Below are positions 15,675 through 24,825 of a stretch of 47,132 nt of DNA, in pieces. The position numbers and the translations under genes were made by a program. Position 1 is the first letter of the stretch. Each line of letters opens with the position of its first letter. Below the pieces are notes generated by a model. The model was not told where the DNA came from, ran no database searches, and saw only the letters and a list, made by a program, of their open reading frames with translations. Source of the DNA: Chloroflexota bacterium (lineage in GTDB: Bacteria; Chloroflexota; UBA6077; SHYK01). The DNA is taken from assembly GCA_009377635.1 (NCBI GenBank), contig WHTR01000007.1:5696-52827 (forward strand), in the 5' to 3' direction.

Positions 15675-16892
15675 TCATTCCGCGTCCCCGTCGACCGTCA
15701 GCACCTCTCCTATCCGCTCGACCCGCACCGTCTGCAGCACGGCCCACGAGAGCAGCACGGCCGCTCCACCGCCGAGGAACACCGCGCGCAGCGTCCCCGC
15801 GAGGTCGGCCATCGCCCCGAAGACGGTCGCCCCCAACGGCTGAGCCAACGACCAGACCATCGCGCTCCAGCCGGAGAGTTCCCCCATGCGACGGGACGGA
15901 ACCAACTCGGTAAAGAGCGGGTACGCGAGCACCGTGGGCACCGCCTGGGCGACCCCGGCCGCCCCCAGTACGACGACGGCCTGCGTCATACTTCCCACTT
16001 GGGAGCCGACGAGGATCAGTATCCCGAAGGCCGCAATGCCCCAACTCGTAACGACCTTCTTGCCGACGTGGTCCCCGAGCCATCCGGACGGCACCGAGAA
16101 GAGCAGCGTCGCGACTATGACAACCACCAGAAGCAGAAACGTCTCGCTCACCGGGATCCCCAGCTCCTCGTTGCCAAAGCGAGTCACGAACGGCGTGATT
16201 CCCCCGATCCCAAACCAGAATAGGAAGTAGCTCCCAACGTACTTGGCCGCCTCACGGTGGGCAAGCACCCCACGAAGGTAGATCGCCGGGTCCAGGCGCA
16301 GAGGAGGCGTGGTCCGGGTCCGCGGCTCTGGCTCGTGGACCGCGACGAAGGTGATGAGGAAGCCCACCGCGAGACTCCCGGCGACAGCCAGGAACACGAT
16401 CGACGGTTGCGCCTCCCATAGCCGCCACGCCAACACCAGCAGACCCATGCCACTCATGAATCCGAGCATCCGGTTCACGCCGTTGACCGTACCGCGCCGC
16501 TCCGGCACGACACAATCCGGCAGAAGCACCTCGTAGGCGACGACCGCGATGCTCAGGCACAGCGGCCCGACGAGAAACACGGCGATCACGACCCACCCCT
16601 CGGGCCGCGTCATGAGCACCAGGAAGCCAACGACGACTGGCGCGATGAGCAGCAGGAACGGCTTCCGCCGACCGATGGGCGTCCTGATCCGATCGCTGAC
16701 AGCGCCGACCACTGGCTGGAGCACGCTGCCGACGAATGAACGCTCGTTGGCCAGAAACCCCACCGCCCAGTTGGGCAGCCCGTAGCTGACCAGGAAGAAG
16801 CCGGCCACCGCATTGAAGAAGATGTCGTGCATGCCGAGCCCGGCCCGGCCTGCCCCGTACCCGAGCATCCAGCGAAACGAAACGCGCCGCAT
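15675..16892 (-). CDS. MFS transporter of the GPH/SLC45 type
   Basis: The 405-residue protein has about 12 hydrophobic segments. Its loop VGAVSDRIRTPIGRRKPFLL is typical of the glycoside-pentoside-hexuronide cation symporter and SLC45-like branch of MFS, whose members move sugars or glycosides. The second half repeats the pattern at SGWLGDHVGKK. The ATG at 16892 is chosen because GGAGGAAGC directly precedes it; a longer N-terminus to 16952 is in frame but lacks support. It converges on rarA with a 192-bp gap in which I see no gene. Confidence 0.82.
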   Translation of the reverse strand: MRRVSFRWMLGYGAGRAGLGMHDIFFNAVAGFFLVSYGLPNWAVGFLANERSFVGSVLQPVVGAVSDRIRTPIGRRKPFLLLIAPVVVGFLVLMTRPEGWVVIAVFLVGPLCLSIAVVAYEVLLPDCVVPERRGTVNGVNRMLGFMSGMGLLVLAWRLWEAQPSIVFLAVAGSLAVGFLITFVAVHEPEPRTRTTPPLRLDPAIYLRGVLAHREAAKYVGSYFLFWFGIGGITPFVTRFGNEELGIPVSETFLLLVVVIVATLLFSVPSGWLGDHVGKKVVTSWGIAAFGILILVGSQVGSMTQAVVVLGAAGVAQAVPTVLAYPLFTELVPSRRMGELSGWSAMVWSLAQPLGATVFGAMADLAGTLRAVFLGGGAAVLLSWAVLQTVRVERIGEVLTVDGDAE

Positions 16893-17217
16893 GCTTCCTC
16901 CTTCCCTCGCCACCGCTGCTCTACAGGGCCCACGCATCCGCACACCCCGCATTCGGGTCCAGCCCTTCCCCCAAGCGGCGCCTCGACAGGGGACCGACCG
17001 TCCCTATCGAGGACCGTTACCGATCACCGGATGTCTGGAACCTGTCATAGCCCGAATAGCCATCGAGTTTATCCTGGATTTGCTGATTTCTGCGGTCATG
17101 CGTAGACTCGTCTCTGCTCACCGCGCAAATACCACGTAACCGGACGTCTCCTCCGGCGCACCCACCTGGCGGGACAGCGCTCCCCTCCTGCCCAGCTCCG
17201 GTGCCACGCGCAGCCGG
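16893..17217. other. Intergenic region, nothing recognised
   Basis: The 325 bp between the GPH-type MFS and the CPBP gene contain no convincing ORF, tRNA or repeat. The part at about 17030-17120 is less GC-rich than its surroundings and could hold the MFS promoter, but no pair of boxes is clear. A short 5-bp hairpin (GGGAC/GTCCC) is at 16990-17004. Confidence 0.4.
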
Positions 17218-17916
17218 TCACGACCCACCCCAGAAAGACAGGAAGATCAACGTGTTGACGGTCCAGTGGGCGAGGATCGGCCCAACCAGACTGTCGGTTC
17301 GATACCGAATCAGACTGAAGATCAAGCCAGCCGCCGCAACGGGGGCAGCCGCAGCCAGATGGAGAACTGGGACCGGAACCGGCCCCGACGGCAGATTCGT
17401 CTGTTCAATCGTTCGGGACACGATGACAACGTGCCACAGAACGAAGAGCGCGCACGAGAGGGCGATGCCGCGTGGCGCACCGAGCCATTGGACTCCCTGC
17501 TGCTGGATCAATCCGCGAAACAGTGTCTCTTCCAGAAGCGCGGTCCTCACGAGTAGTTGCACGAATACCACACCCGCCGCATCACCCCGGCCCAATCCAC
17601 TGTAGCCCTCGTAGTTGACAGGCGCGGGCACAATGAGAGGAAAGAAGAAGAAGAGCCACGCCGGGACGGCCATCGCCACTCCTGCCCCCAACCCCCATCC
17701 CACGCCGCTCTGCCAGTTCCCAAGGGTCAGTCCGACATCCTTCAGGGACATTCGCGCGACAAGGAGCGACCAACCGACAACGACACCCCACTGGACCACG
17801 CCGCCCACTGGTGACTCGATCACACCCGCCGCGGAATGATCGTCCCAGAGCAGGACCACATTATTGAGAGCGACCAGCGCCACAGCGAATCCCACGGTGC
17901 TCGCGCAGGCGCGCAC
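17218..17916 (-). CDS. CPBP-family intramembrane glutamic endopeptidase
   Basis: The 232-residue, multi-TM protein carries the CPBP/Abi (Rce1-like) motifs. EETLFRG gives Glu129-Glu130-x3-Arg134, FVLWH gives His162, and HWTVN gives His217-x3-Asn221. These residues form the active site inside the membrane in Rce1-like enzymes. Family roles include prenyl-protein processing and bacteriocin self-immunity. The GTG start lies 3 bases after the stop of the 7-TM gene, so the two are one translationally linked unit. Substrate is unknown. Confidence 0.85.
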   Translation of the reverse strand: MRACASTVGFAVALVALNNVVLLWDDHSAAGVIESPVGGVVQWGVVVGWSLLVARMSLKDVGLTLGNWQSGVGWGLGAGVAMAVPAWLFFFFPLIVPAPVNYEGYSGLGRGDAAGVVFVQLLVRTALLEETLFRGLIQQQGVQWLGAPRGIALSCALFVLWHVVIVSRTIEQTNLPSGPVPVPVLHLAAAAPVAAAGLIFSLIRYRTDSLVGPILAHWTVNTLIFLSFWGGS

Positions 17917-17919
17917 GGC

Positions 17920-18663
17920 TCAGGGCCGGCGGTCGACGATGAGGCGGTGGGCAGAGACGTTCCAGCCCATGATGACCAGAGCCACGCCGAGGGTCAAGTG
18001 CCCGGCCCACGTCGGAACGATCCATCCGCCCAGCCAATTGACGATCCCGAGTGAGTTGGCGCCGAAGACGAACAGGACCGCACTCACGAGCAGCCACGCG
18101 AAGCGGCGCCGGGATCGCCCGGTCGCCCCCAGCACACCAAGCAGGACGTTCACGGACGCCGCCAGCGTAGTTCCTGCCAAGAGCGCCACGAACCATGCGT
18201 ACAGGGGTCCATTGGGGAGGCCGAATGCAGAAAACCCCGCGCGCTCCGGCGAGAGCGGGAAGACTGCGCTCCACTGGTAGAGCCAGTCATCGACGTAGAT
18301 TGCCACGACCAGGAAAACGCTCGCGGCAGTGAATGCGACGCCCAACGGCCAGAGGGCCCATCGCCGGTACCCACTCGCCGCCGACGGCCTCGTCTCTCGC
18401 AGCAGGACCGCGGTGACCCAGTACCACAACGTCGGCGCCACGACCGCGCCCCACTGGAGGCTACGCGTCCAGGACACCCAGGCCTCGAGCGTGTCCGCGT
18501 TCGCCTGCATCCCTTGTCCGAGCAGATAGGCGGCGGTCGCCACCAGCGCTCCGGCCGCGGCCAACGCGACCGCGTCACGAGCGCTCCGCAGCACGACATA
18601 GCCGGCCACGGAGAGGAACAGCACCATGGCGCCGAGGCTGAGCAGCGAGGCTGGATTCAGCAT
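17920..18663 (-). CDS. Seven-TM membrane protein, resembling the histidine-kinase N-terminal 7TM region
   Basis: The 247-residue protein is almost entirely hydrophobic with about seven TM helices and no soluble domain. The segment SWTRSLQWGAVVAPTLWYW recalls the helix pair of the His_kin_7TM sensor region. No kinase or output domain follows; the gene ends and the CPBP gene begins 3 bases later. It could be a standalone sensor, a truncated kinase, or an unrelated 7-TM protein. Its ATG abuts hairpin repeat C. Function is unassigned. Confidence 0.6.
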   Translation of the reverse strand: MLNPASLLSLGAMVLFLSVAGYVVLRSARDAVALAAAGALVATAAYLLGQGMQANADTLEAWVSWTRSLQWGAVVAPTLWYWVTAVLLRETRPSAASGYRRWALWPLGVAFTAASVFLVVAIYVDDWLYQWSAVFPLSPERAGFSAFGLPNGPLYAWFVALLAGTTLAASVNVLLGVLGATGRSRRRFAWLLVSAVLFVFGANSLGIVNWLGGWIVPTWAGHLTLGVALVIMGWNVSAHRLIVDRRP

Positions 18664-18720
18664 CTATTCTCATTCCGGCGTGACACCCGCGTTCCGCTGG
18701 CACGACATCTTGCGGGTCTC
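18664..18720 (-). repeat. Dispersed hairpin repeat, copy C
   Basis: Read on the minus strand, this copy starts GAGACCCGCA, continues through GGAACGCGGGTGTCACG, and ends CGGAATGAGAATAG directly against the ATG of the 7-TM gene. It matches copies A and B in both arms and in the tail. Like them, it points toward the gene behind it. Confidence 0.75.
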
Positions 18721-18734
18721 TCCTTGGCTTCCGT

Positions 18735-19628
18735 TTAGCTGCGGTCCGCTGCTTCGTGCTGAATCAGGCTCGCCAGGTCGGGGTACTCGGCGAGGAGCGG
18801 TTCGGGTACGTCCTCGGGGACCTCTTGACCGAGCATCAGCCTCATCTGGAGCCCATTGGCTACGGCCTTGGCTCGGTAGTGATTGTTGTACGCAACGTAT
18901 GTCTGCTGGGCCGACCCAGCCATGTCGGCGATCTGCCGGGCCAGATGAGACTGCTCGTCGAGGGAATACAGATAGTTGTATCGGGTCTCCCGATCACCTC
19001 TCCACCAGTCTCGGTAGTTGCGTCCATGGAAACGGAAGTACCCGACCGGCCCGGTTATTGGTACCTGGCCCACAGATGATTCGAACCTGGGCTCGTCGAT
19101 GCGCACCCACGAGACCTGCCGTGCGGCCAGCAGTCTCGCCACCGATTCATCCTCCGTCCAGCTCCGATGCCGCAGCTCAACGACCAGCTCGTAGTCAGCG
19201 AGCCACTCCGTCAGCTTCTCGAGATACGCGAGGCTGGCCTCGTCGCGCTTGAAGCTCGGGGGGAACTGGGCGAGCAGCGGGCCGAGCTTGTCCGCCTCGG
19301 CCAACGGGTCGAGCGGTGCCCGAAAGCGCGCGACGTCTCCGGCCCCCAGCGCCGCTTCCGTACCGGTGGTCTCCTCAAACATCTTCGGGTGGGTGAACTT
19401 CTGGAAGAGCTTGACGGTGAATCGGAAGTCGGGCGGTGTCTTGCGCGCCCAGCTCCGCGTGACGGTCGCGGGAACGGGACGGTAGAACGTGCTATTCACC
19501 TCGATGGTGTCGAAGAAGTGGGCGTAGAACTCCAGGGCGTCCACCTTCCGCTCTTCCGGGTAGAAGATGCCAGACCACCGCCCCTCCCCGGTCGGATACG
19601 ACCAGCCGGCGGTTCCGATCCGAATCAT
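18735..19628 (-). CDS. DUF72 family protein (YecE-like)
   Basis: The 297-residue protein matches the DUF72/YecE TIM-barrel family: IRIGTAGWSYP at the start, FYAHFFDTIEVNSTFYRPV at about residue 35, VELRHRSW near the middle, and GYFRFHGRN later. The biochemical role of the family is unresolved. The ATG at 19628 is preferred to 19637 because GGGAGG sits right against the latter and 9 bases before the former. It is divergent from the M16 protease gene; the shared gap holds a TATAAT box. Confidence 0.85.
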   Translation of the reverse strand: MIRIGTAGWSYPTGEGRWSGIFYPEERKVDALEFYAHFFDTIEVNSTFYRPVPATVTRSWARKTPPDFRFTVKLFQKFTHPKMFEETTGTEAALGAGDVARFRAPLDPLAEADKLGPLLAQFPPSFKRDEASLAYLEKLTEWLADYELVVELRHRSWTEDESVARLLAARQVSWVRIDEPRFESSVGQVPITGPVGYFRFHGRNYRDWWRGDRETRYNYLYSLDEQSHLARQIADMAGSAQQTYVAYNNHYRAKAVANGLQMRLMLGQEVPEDVPEPLLAEYPDLASLIQHEAADRS

Positions 19629-19659
19629 GTCGGTCATCCTCCCGGATCATTCTACGCCG

Positions 19660-19665
19660 TATAAT
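19660..19665 (+). promoter_or_regulatory. Candidate -10 box for the M16 protease gene
   Basis: A perfect TATAAT is in the divergent gap between the DUF72 and M16 genes, 91 bp before the M16 ATG. No good -35 box is found 16-18 bp upstream, so support is limited. Confidence 0.3.
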
Positions 19666-19756
19666 TCTGGCACCGGCTCGCCGTTTGTCATGCGGTGTGG
19701 TGACGCGGCGTGGAGCTCCGACACGACACCCAGACCACGGGCCGGAGGAGACTCGC

Positions 19757-21019
19757 ATGTACCAGAAGACAGTGCTCGATAACGGACTCCGTATCTTGAC
19801 CAGTCCGCTCCCCCACACACGCGCCGTCGCGATGAGCCTTTTCGTCGGCGCCGGTTCCCGGTACGAGGAGGACGCCATCGCCGGCGTTTCTCACTTTATC
19901 GAGCACATGCTCTTCAAGGGCACTGAGCGTCGGCGCACACCCCGGGAGATCGCCGAAGCCATCGAGGGCGTGGGGGGAGTCATGAACGCCTCGACGGACA
20001 AGGAGCTCACGGTGTACTGGGCCAAAGTGCCGGTCGACCACTTCACCGTTGCACTCGACGTCGTCCTCGACCAGCTCCTCCACTCCCGCATCGACCCCGT
20101 CGAGCTGGAGCGTGAGCGGAAGGTCGTCATTGAGGAGCTGGCGATGGTTGAAGATAGCCCGGGAGAGATCGCGGACCTCCTCTTCGAGAACATCATGTGG
20201 CCCGAGCAGCCGCTGGGTCGAGATGTAGCGGGGAGCCCGTCCTCAGTCGCGAGCATTTCCCGCCAGGCGATGCTGGACTTTCTCGCCGCGCAGTACGTGC
20301 CCGAAAATACCGTGTTGGCCATCGCGGGAAACCTCCCCCACGACCGGATCGTCGACCAGGTCCGCGAGCACGTCGCCTCCTGGCAACGAGCGCCATTCGG
20401 GCAGTGGCAGCCCGCTCGAGACGGCCAGGAGGCACCACGCGTCGCCCTTCGAGCGAAGCGCACGGAACAGGCGCAAATCGTGCTCGGCTATCCAGCGTAC
20501 TCGGCCTTCCACCCCGACCGGTTCGCCCTCGACATGTTGAACACGATCATCGGGGAGGGCATGAGCAGCCGACTCTTCGTCGAAATCCGCGAGCTGCGCA
20601 GCCTTGCCTATGACGTGCACTCGGGCCTCGCCCACTACCTGGACACCGGCGCCTTCGTCGTCTACGCCGCCGTCGACCCGAAGCGCGCCGACGAGTGCGT
20701 GCGCGCGATTCGCGGCGAGCTGGATCGCCTGCGCGCCGCGACCGTTCCTGAAGTCGAGCTCGAGAAAGCGAAGGAGTATGTGAAGGGGCGTCTGCTGCTT
20801 CGCATGGAGGATTCGCGCGCCGTCAGCTCGTGGATCGGCGGCCAGGAACTCCTTCGCCACGACGTGCAGTCAGTGGACGACATCGTCGCGGCCATCGACG
20901 CGGTTACCCCGATGGACATCCAGCACGTCGCGACAGACGTGATCCGCGACAACCGGGCGAACCTCGCCATCGTCGGACCGTATCGCAGCTCCGACCGCTT
21001 CGAGCGGCTCCTGGCGTAG
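19757..21019 (+). CDS. M16 family zinc protease (processing-peptidase type)
   Basis: The 420-residue protein has the inverted zinc motif HFIEH (His46-x-x-Glu49-His50), with Glu126 in VVIEELAM, 76 residues on, as the third ligand. The N-terminal catalytic half and a second homologous half (from about residue 220) make up a complete M16B subunit. Such enzymes degrade or process peptides; the Gram-positive PepR/YmxG-type is a close parallel. The ATG at 19757 is chosen because GGAGGAG lies 6-7 bases upstream. The VOC gene follows after 78 bp. Confidence 0.9.
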   Translation: MYQKTVLDNGLRILTSPLPHTRAVAMSLFVGAGSRYEEDAIAGVSHFIEHMLFKGTERRRTPREIAEAIEGVGGVMNASTDKELTVYWAKVPVDHFTVALDVVLDQLLHSRIDPVELERERKVVIEELAMVEDSPGEIADLLFENIMWPEQPLGRDVAGSPSSVASISRQAMLDFLAAQYVPENTVLAIAGNLPHDRIVDQVREHVASWQRAPFGQWQPARDGQEAPRVALRAKRTEQAQIVLGYPAYSAFHPDRFALDMLNTIIGEGMSSRLFVEIRELRSLAYDVHSGLAHYLDTGAFVVYAAVDPKRADECVRAIRGELDRLRAATVPEVELEKAKEYVKGRLLLRMEDSRAVSSWIGGQELLRHDVQSVDDIVAAIDAVTPMDIQHVATDVIRDNRANLAIVGPYRSSDRFERLLA

Positions 21020-21097
21020 ATTGACCTCCGGGTGGCGCTGCGTTTACAGTGGAGTTCCACCCACAATTGCGTCGACATCGGGCGGGAGGAGAGAAGC

Positions 21098-21613
21098 ATG
21101 ACGACGCCGATTCGAACCCGCAAGGTGAGCCACGTCGTACTCAACGTCTCGGACGTCGAACGGTCGATCCGGTTCTACGAGGATGTGCTGGGCTTCAAGC
21201 TCTCGGAACGCAACGCTCGGGGAATGGCGTTTCTCCGGAATCAAACCGACCATCACACCATCGCTTTCGCGCCAGGGCCGCTCGGCGCCACCGTCGCTCC
21301 GTCCGATACCTACTTGACGTTCAACCACGTCGCCCTCGAGGTGGATAGTGTCGATGACCTGTTTACTGCTCGCGAGTTCCTCACGGCGCGGGGAGTCGAG
21401 ATCGTGTTCGAGGGGCGACGCGGCGCCGGGTGCAACGTGGGCATCGAGTTCCACGATCCCGACGGCTACATGGTCGAGCTGACCTGCGAGATGGAGCAGA
21501 TTGGCTGGGATGGTAGAAACCGCCCCGCCGACATGCACCGTCCTGCCAGGAGCCTTGAAGAGGCAGTGGCGAACCCGGTACCGATGCCAGAGCCAGCCGC
21601 CGCCACCGTCTAG
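21098..21613 (+). CDS. VOC-superfamily protein (glyoxalase/extradiol dioxygenase-like)
   Basis: The 171-residue protein has two beta-alpha-beta-beta-beta modules of the vicinal oxygen chelate fold. Candidate metal ligands are His12 (SHVVLNV), His77 (NHVALEV) and Glu127 (YMVELTCE), the His-His-Glu set of one metal site per module pair as in ring-cleaving dioxygenases and glyoxalases. Substrate is unknown. GGAGGAG precedes the ATG. Its TAG stop is the first four-base CTAG end of the MITE at 21610, so the element may have set the C-terminus. Confidence 0.85.
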   Translation: MTTPIRTRKVSHVVLNVSDVERSIRFYEDVLGFKLSERNARGMAFLRNQTDHHTIAFAPGPLGATVAPSDTYLTFNHVALEVDSVDDLFTAREFLTARGVEIVFEGRRGAGCNVGIEFHDPDGYMVELTCEMEQIGWDGRNRPADMHRPARSLEEAVANPVPMPEPAAATV

Positions 21614-21775
21614 TACAGATCGGCGTAGGTGAGTCGTCGGTTGTCGGTAGGGCGGGGGCTTGTCCCCCGCCGCGCGTCCCCGTGTGCGGTCGCAGGGCGG
21701 GAGCGGACGAGCCCCTCCCCTACCGGACGCGGAGTCATGCGCAACGGACGAGAGACTTCCGCCCCGATGCACTAG
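21610..21775. mobile_element. MITE-like element, copy 1 (166 bp)
   Basis: Both ends are CTAG and carry imperfect terminal inverted repeats of about 35 bp. Left is CTAGTACAGATCGGCG and right, reversed, is CTAGTGCATCGGGGCG, each followed by a shared (C/G)GTCGTCnGTTG-type block. The inside holds a perfect 8-bp stem GGCGGGGG/CCCCCGCC (21651-21671) with a CTTGT loop. No transposase ORF is present. It is a longer relative of the element at 40931-41062, which shares the whole left half. Confidence 0.8.
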
Positions 21776-21813
21776 GGGCACGGCCGAATGCGAAGCATCC
21801 CCCCAAGGGCCCG

Positions 21814-21917
21814 GTCATCCTGAGCCCTTCGCTTCGCTCGAGGGTGAACTCCACGAAGGATCCGTTCATCAGCGGTCACCCGGGCCACGGATTCTTCGCC
21901 TGCGGGCTCAGCATGAC
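21814..21917. repeat. Palindromic intergenic repeat, second family, copy 1
   Basis: The left end GTCATCCTGAGCCC and the reverse of the right end, GTCATGCTGAGCCC, are inverted repeats. The right arm, reversed, continues GGCGAAGAATCCGT, which is shared with the element at 31471-31552. It lies between MITE copy 1 and the stop of the DHA2-type exporter gene and codes for nothing visible. Confidence 0.6.
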
Positions 21918-21934
21918 ACTTTGCGGCCGCGCTT

Positions 21935-23485
21935 CTAGACGGGACGGTCCGCTCCCTCAGCTCGCGCGCCGCCACCTCCGCGCGTGTCCTCTGACGAGGG
22001 TCCGCCGGTGCTCGACAAGCTCGGTGGCGCGCCAATCCGCCAGGCGAGCGCCGCTGCAATGCCCATCACCACTGCGCCTCCGGTGAAGAGGCCACGCATG
22101 GTGTCCGCGAGATCCGCTCGAATCAGAGCCAGGTCGGCCGGGCTCATCGCTGCGAGGGCATCTGTGCTGAGCAGCGCCGTGATATCCGCCTGCCCCTGCG
22201 ACGCGTCGCCCAACATGGCCGCGAGCCTGATCGCCATATAGCTGCCCAGTACCGCGATGCCGACCGTACCCCCGAGACTCCGAATGAGCTGGACGAGCGA
22301 TGTTGCGACGCCGAGGACGCTTCGGCCGACGGAGTTCTGCGCGACAACGATGAACACGGGAAAGCTGAGGCCGACCCCGCTCCCGATGATTGAAACACCC
22401 AGGACCACCGGGACGATCCCGGCCTCTGGCGGGAACCACGCGAGCACCGCAAACCCCACCGAACCCGCTGCCATGGTCGCCATCGCCATCGGCCGATACC
22501 CGATGCGATGCATGAAGACGCCGGCAACGACGCTCATGGCCGATACGGCAGCGACAGAGGGCAAGAACAGCAGCCCGCTGGTTGTCGGCGAGATGCCGAA
22601 CACCGCCTGCAGATAGAGCGGCACGTAGGTCACGCTCCCAAACATGCCCGCTCCCGACAGAAATGCCAGAATCACGGTCGTGCAGTACGTTCGATTGCGA
22701 AACAGGTGGAGCGGCACGATCGGCTGAGGTGCGGCGGCCTCCCGCCGGATGAACGCGACGGAAAGCGCGCCGCTCAGCGCGAGGAGGCCAGCGGTCAGGG
22801 GCGATATCCATGCGAGCTGCCTACCGCCCCACACCGTGGTCAGCACGAGCGCCGCGAGCGCGCCCGTGAGGAGCCCGCCCCCCGCGTAATCGACGGACGG
22901 ACGGCTGCCCGTCCGCTGCCCTGCCGGCAGGAATCGCGCCATGAGCAGCGCGGCGACGATCCCCGGCGGGATATTGATGTAGAACACCCACCGCCAGCTC
23001 ACGTGCTCGGCAAAATAGCCGCCCAGAACCGGCCCGACAGCCGACGCCAGACCCCAGATCGCACCGTTGATCCCTTGCCAACGCCCACGGCGCTCGGGCG
23101 GAAAGAGGTCCGCGATGAGAGCAGAGACCGTCGGCTGCACACACCCGGCGCCGATCCCCTGAAGGGCACGGAATAGGATGAGCTCCTCGATGGACTGCGC
23201 CGCGCCCGACAGGGCGGAGCCGAGCATGAACACTGCCATGCCGACGAAGTAGAGCGTCCTCCGTCCATACAGGTCGGACATCCGTCCGGCGATCGGATAG
23301 ACGACCGTCGAGGTCAGCAGCGCGGCCGCGATCACCCAGCTATAGAGCTCCAACCCACCGAGCGACGCAACAACGACGGGTATGGCGGTCGCAACGATGA
23401 GCACGCTCAGCGATGTCATGAGCGTGCCGAGGAGCAATGCGACGAGAACTGCCCACAGTTGCCCGCGGGAGAGGGACGTCACCAT
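21935..23485 (-). CDS. MFS multidrug exporter, DHA2 (EmrB/QacA) type, 14 TM
   Basis: The 516-residue protein has about 14 TM segments and the DHA2 features: VLIVATAIPVVVASLGG in TM1, GRMSDLYGRRTLYFVG in loop 2-3, RALQGIGAGCVQPTVSALIADLFP as motif B/C region, and WRWVFYINIPPG between TM5 and TM6. It should export a hydrophobic or cationic compound by proton antiport. The ATG at 23485 directly follows an in-frame TTG. It lies 100 bp downstream of the luciferase-like gene on the same strand. Confidence 0.9.
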   Translation of the reverse strand: MVTSLSRGQLWAVLVALLLGTLMTSLSVLIVATAIPVVVASLGGLELYSWVIAAALLTSTVVYPIAGRMSDLYGRRTLYFVGMAVFMLGSALSGAAQSIEELILFRALQGIGAGCVQPTVSALIADLFPPERRGRWQGINGAIWGLASAVGPVLGGYFAEHVSWRWVFYINIPPGIVAALLMARFLPAGQRTGSRPSVDYAGGGLLTGALAALVLTTVWGGRQLAWISPLTAGLLALSGALSVAFIRREAAAPQPIVPLHLFRNRTYCTTVILAFLSGAGMFGSVTYVPLYLQAVFGISPTTSGLLFLPSVAAVSAMSVVAGVFMHRIGYRPMAMATMAAGSVGFAVLAWFPPEAGIVPVVLGVSIIGSGVGLSFPVFIVVAQNSVGRSVLGVATSLVQLIRSLGGTVGIAVLGSYMAIRLAAMLGDASQGQADITALLSTDALAAMSPADLALIRADLADTMRGLFTGGAVVMGIAAALAWRIGAPPSLSSTGGPSSEDTRGGGGARAEGADRPV

Positions 23486-23585
23486 CAACGCGTCAGGTCC
23501 AAATTCCTCGCGTGGGCGTCAATGCCCGGACAGGGGGATCGAGCGCCAAGGATGTGCGCATGCTCCACACGGTCATGCTCCGCTG

Positions 23586-24758
23586 TCACTCGACGGCGCC
23601 CGTGGTGAGGGGCTGGCCAAGCGGACGAAGATGCGGCATGACCTCGCGCGCGAAGAGCTCCATGTTCTTCACGGTGAGGTCGTGCGGAAGGCTGCCGAAC
23701 TGGAGCAGGGGAACCAGGATGCCGAACCGCATGTCACGCTGGAACGCATCGAGTCTCTGCCGCACCGTCTCTGGCGAGCCGAAGACGATCATTCCCTCGT
23801 CCTGCATCTCGTCGAAGCTCTTCCTCCCAAACCGTTCCTGACGGCTGAGGCGGTCGAGCGCCCGCGCGAGCGAAGCCTCCCCCGTATAGCCCGGAGGCAA
23901 GAGGTACGCGACCGGGCGATGCTGGAGCTTGTGAAACAGATAGAGAATGTGGCGCTCGGCTTCCCGGCGCGCCACCTCATCGGTCTCCGCGACATAGATC
24001 GGGATCATCCAACCGAGGAGCTCGGGCCCGGCCGCGTAGCCCCAGCGCGTCGCCGCCATCTCCCGGTAGTCGTCGAAGATCCGCTTGACGATGCTGGCGA
24101 CCTCGTAGACTCGAATGAAGGGGTAGTGGTATTGCGACGCCCACTCGATCGTCTCGATGCTTCCCGTCGACGGCACGAAGATGCGCGGGTGCGGCTTCTG
24201 AATGGGGCGGGGCCACAGATTCGCGTAGCGCACCTGATAGTGCGTTCCGTCGAAGCAGAAGGGGCCTGGCTCGGTCCACGCTTTGACGATCAGGTCGCAC
24301 GCCTCGATGAAGCGCCCACGCGAATCGTTAGGGTTGACGCCGAAGGTGAAGTACTCTGCGCCGATGCCCCGCACAAACCCCGAGATGATGCGACCGCCCG
24401 TGATGACGTCCAGCATCGCGACCTCCTCAGCGACTCGCAGGGGGTGGTCGCGCAGCGGAAGTGCGTTGCCGAGGATGGCGATCGTGATGCGCTTGGTCCG
24501 GCGGGCGAGGGTCGCGGCGATGATGTTGGGGGCCGGCATGAGCCCGTAGGCGGTCTGATGGTGCTCGTTGACACACACGCCGTCGAACCCCAACGCCTCG
24601 GCGTACTCCAGCTCGTCCAAGTACCGGTTATACAGCTCGTGGCCTTTGACTGGATCGAAGTTGGCGTTGCTGTACGTGACCCACGCAGACGGGTGCTCAT
24701 GCTCGAAATCGTCCGGCAGCGCCGGCCAGGGCATTAGATGGAAGAGATGGAACTCCAT
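23586..24758 (-). CDS. Luciferase-like (LLM class) flavin-dependent monooxygenase
   Basis: The 390-residue protein is a bacterial luciferase-like TIM barrel. It contains VNEHHQTAYGLMPAPNIIAATLARRT, the start of the flavin-binding region, then RVAEEVAMLDVITGGRIISGFVRG, both hallmarks of the family. These enzymes use FMNH2 or F420 and O2 on small organic substrates; the substrate is not evident. GGAGG is 7 bases before the ATG. It follows an alpha/beta hydrolase of the ring-cleavage type by 67 bp, and a pairing of oxygenase, hydrolase and exporter would suit breakdown of a xenobiotic-like compound. Confidence 0.88.
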   Translation of the reverse strand: MEFHLFHLMPWPALPDDFEHEHPSAWVTYSNANFDPVKGHELYNRYLDELEYAEALGFDGVCVNEHHQTAYGLMPAPNIIAATLARRTKRITIAILGNALPLRDHPLRVAEEVAMLDVITGGRIISGFVRGIGAEYFTFGVNPNDSRGRFIEACDLIVKAWTEPGPFCFDGTHYQVRYANLWPRPIQKPHPRIFVPSTGSIETIEWASQYHYPFIRVYEVASIVKRIFDDYREMAATRWGYAAGPELLGWMIPIYVAETDEVARREAERHILYLFHKLQHRPVAYLLPPGYTGEASLARALDRLSRQERFGRKSFDEMQDEGMIVFGSPETVRQRLDAFQRDMRFGILVPLLQFGSLPHDLTVKNMELFAREVMPHLRPLGQPLTTGAVE

Positions 24759-24825
24759 GCCGATCCTCCGCTGTTATCGATCACGCCCGATCGTGATCCC
24801 ACGCAAGACAGCCGCGCGCTACGGC

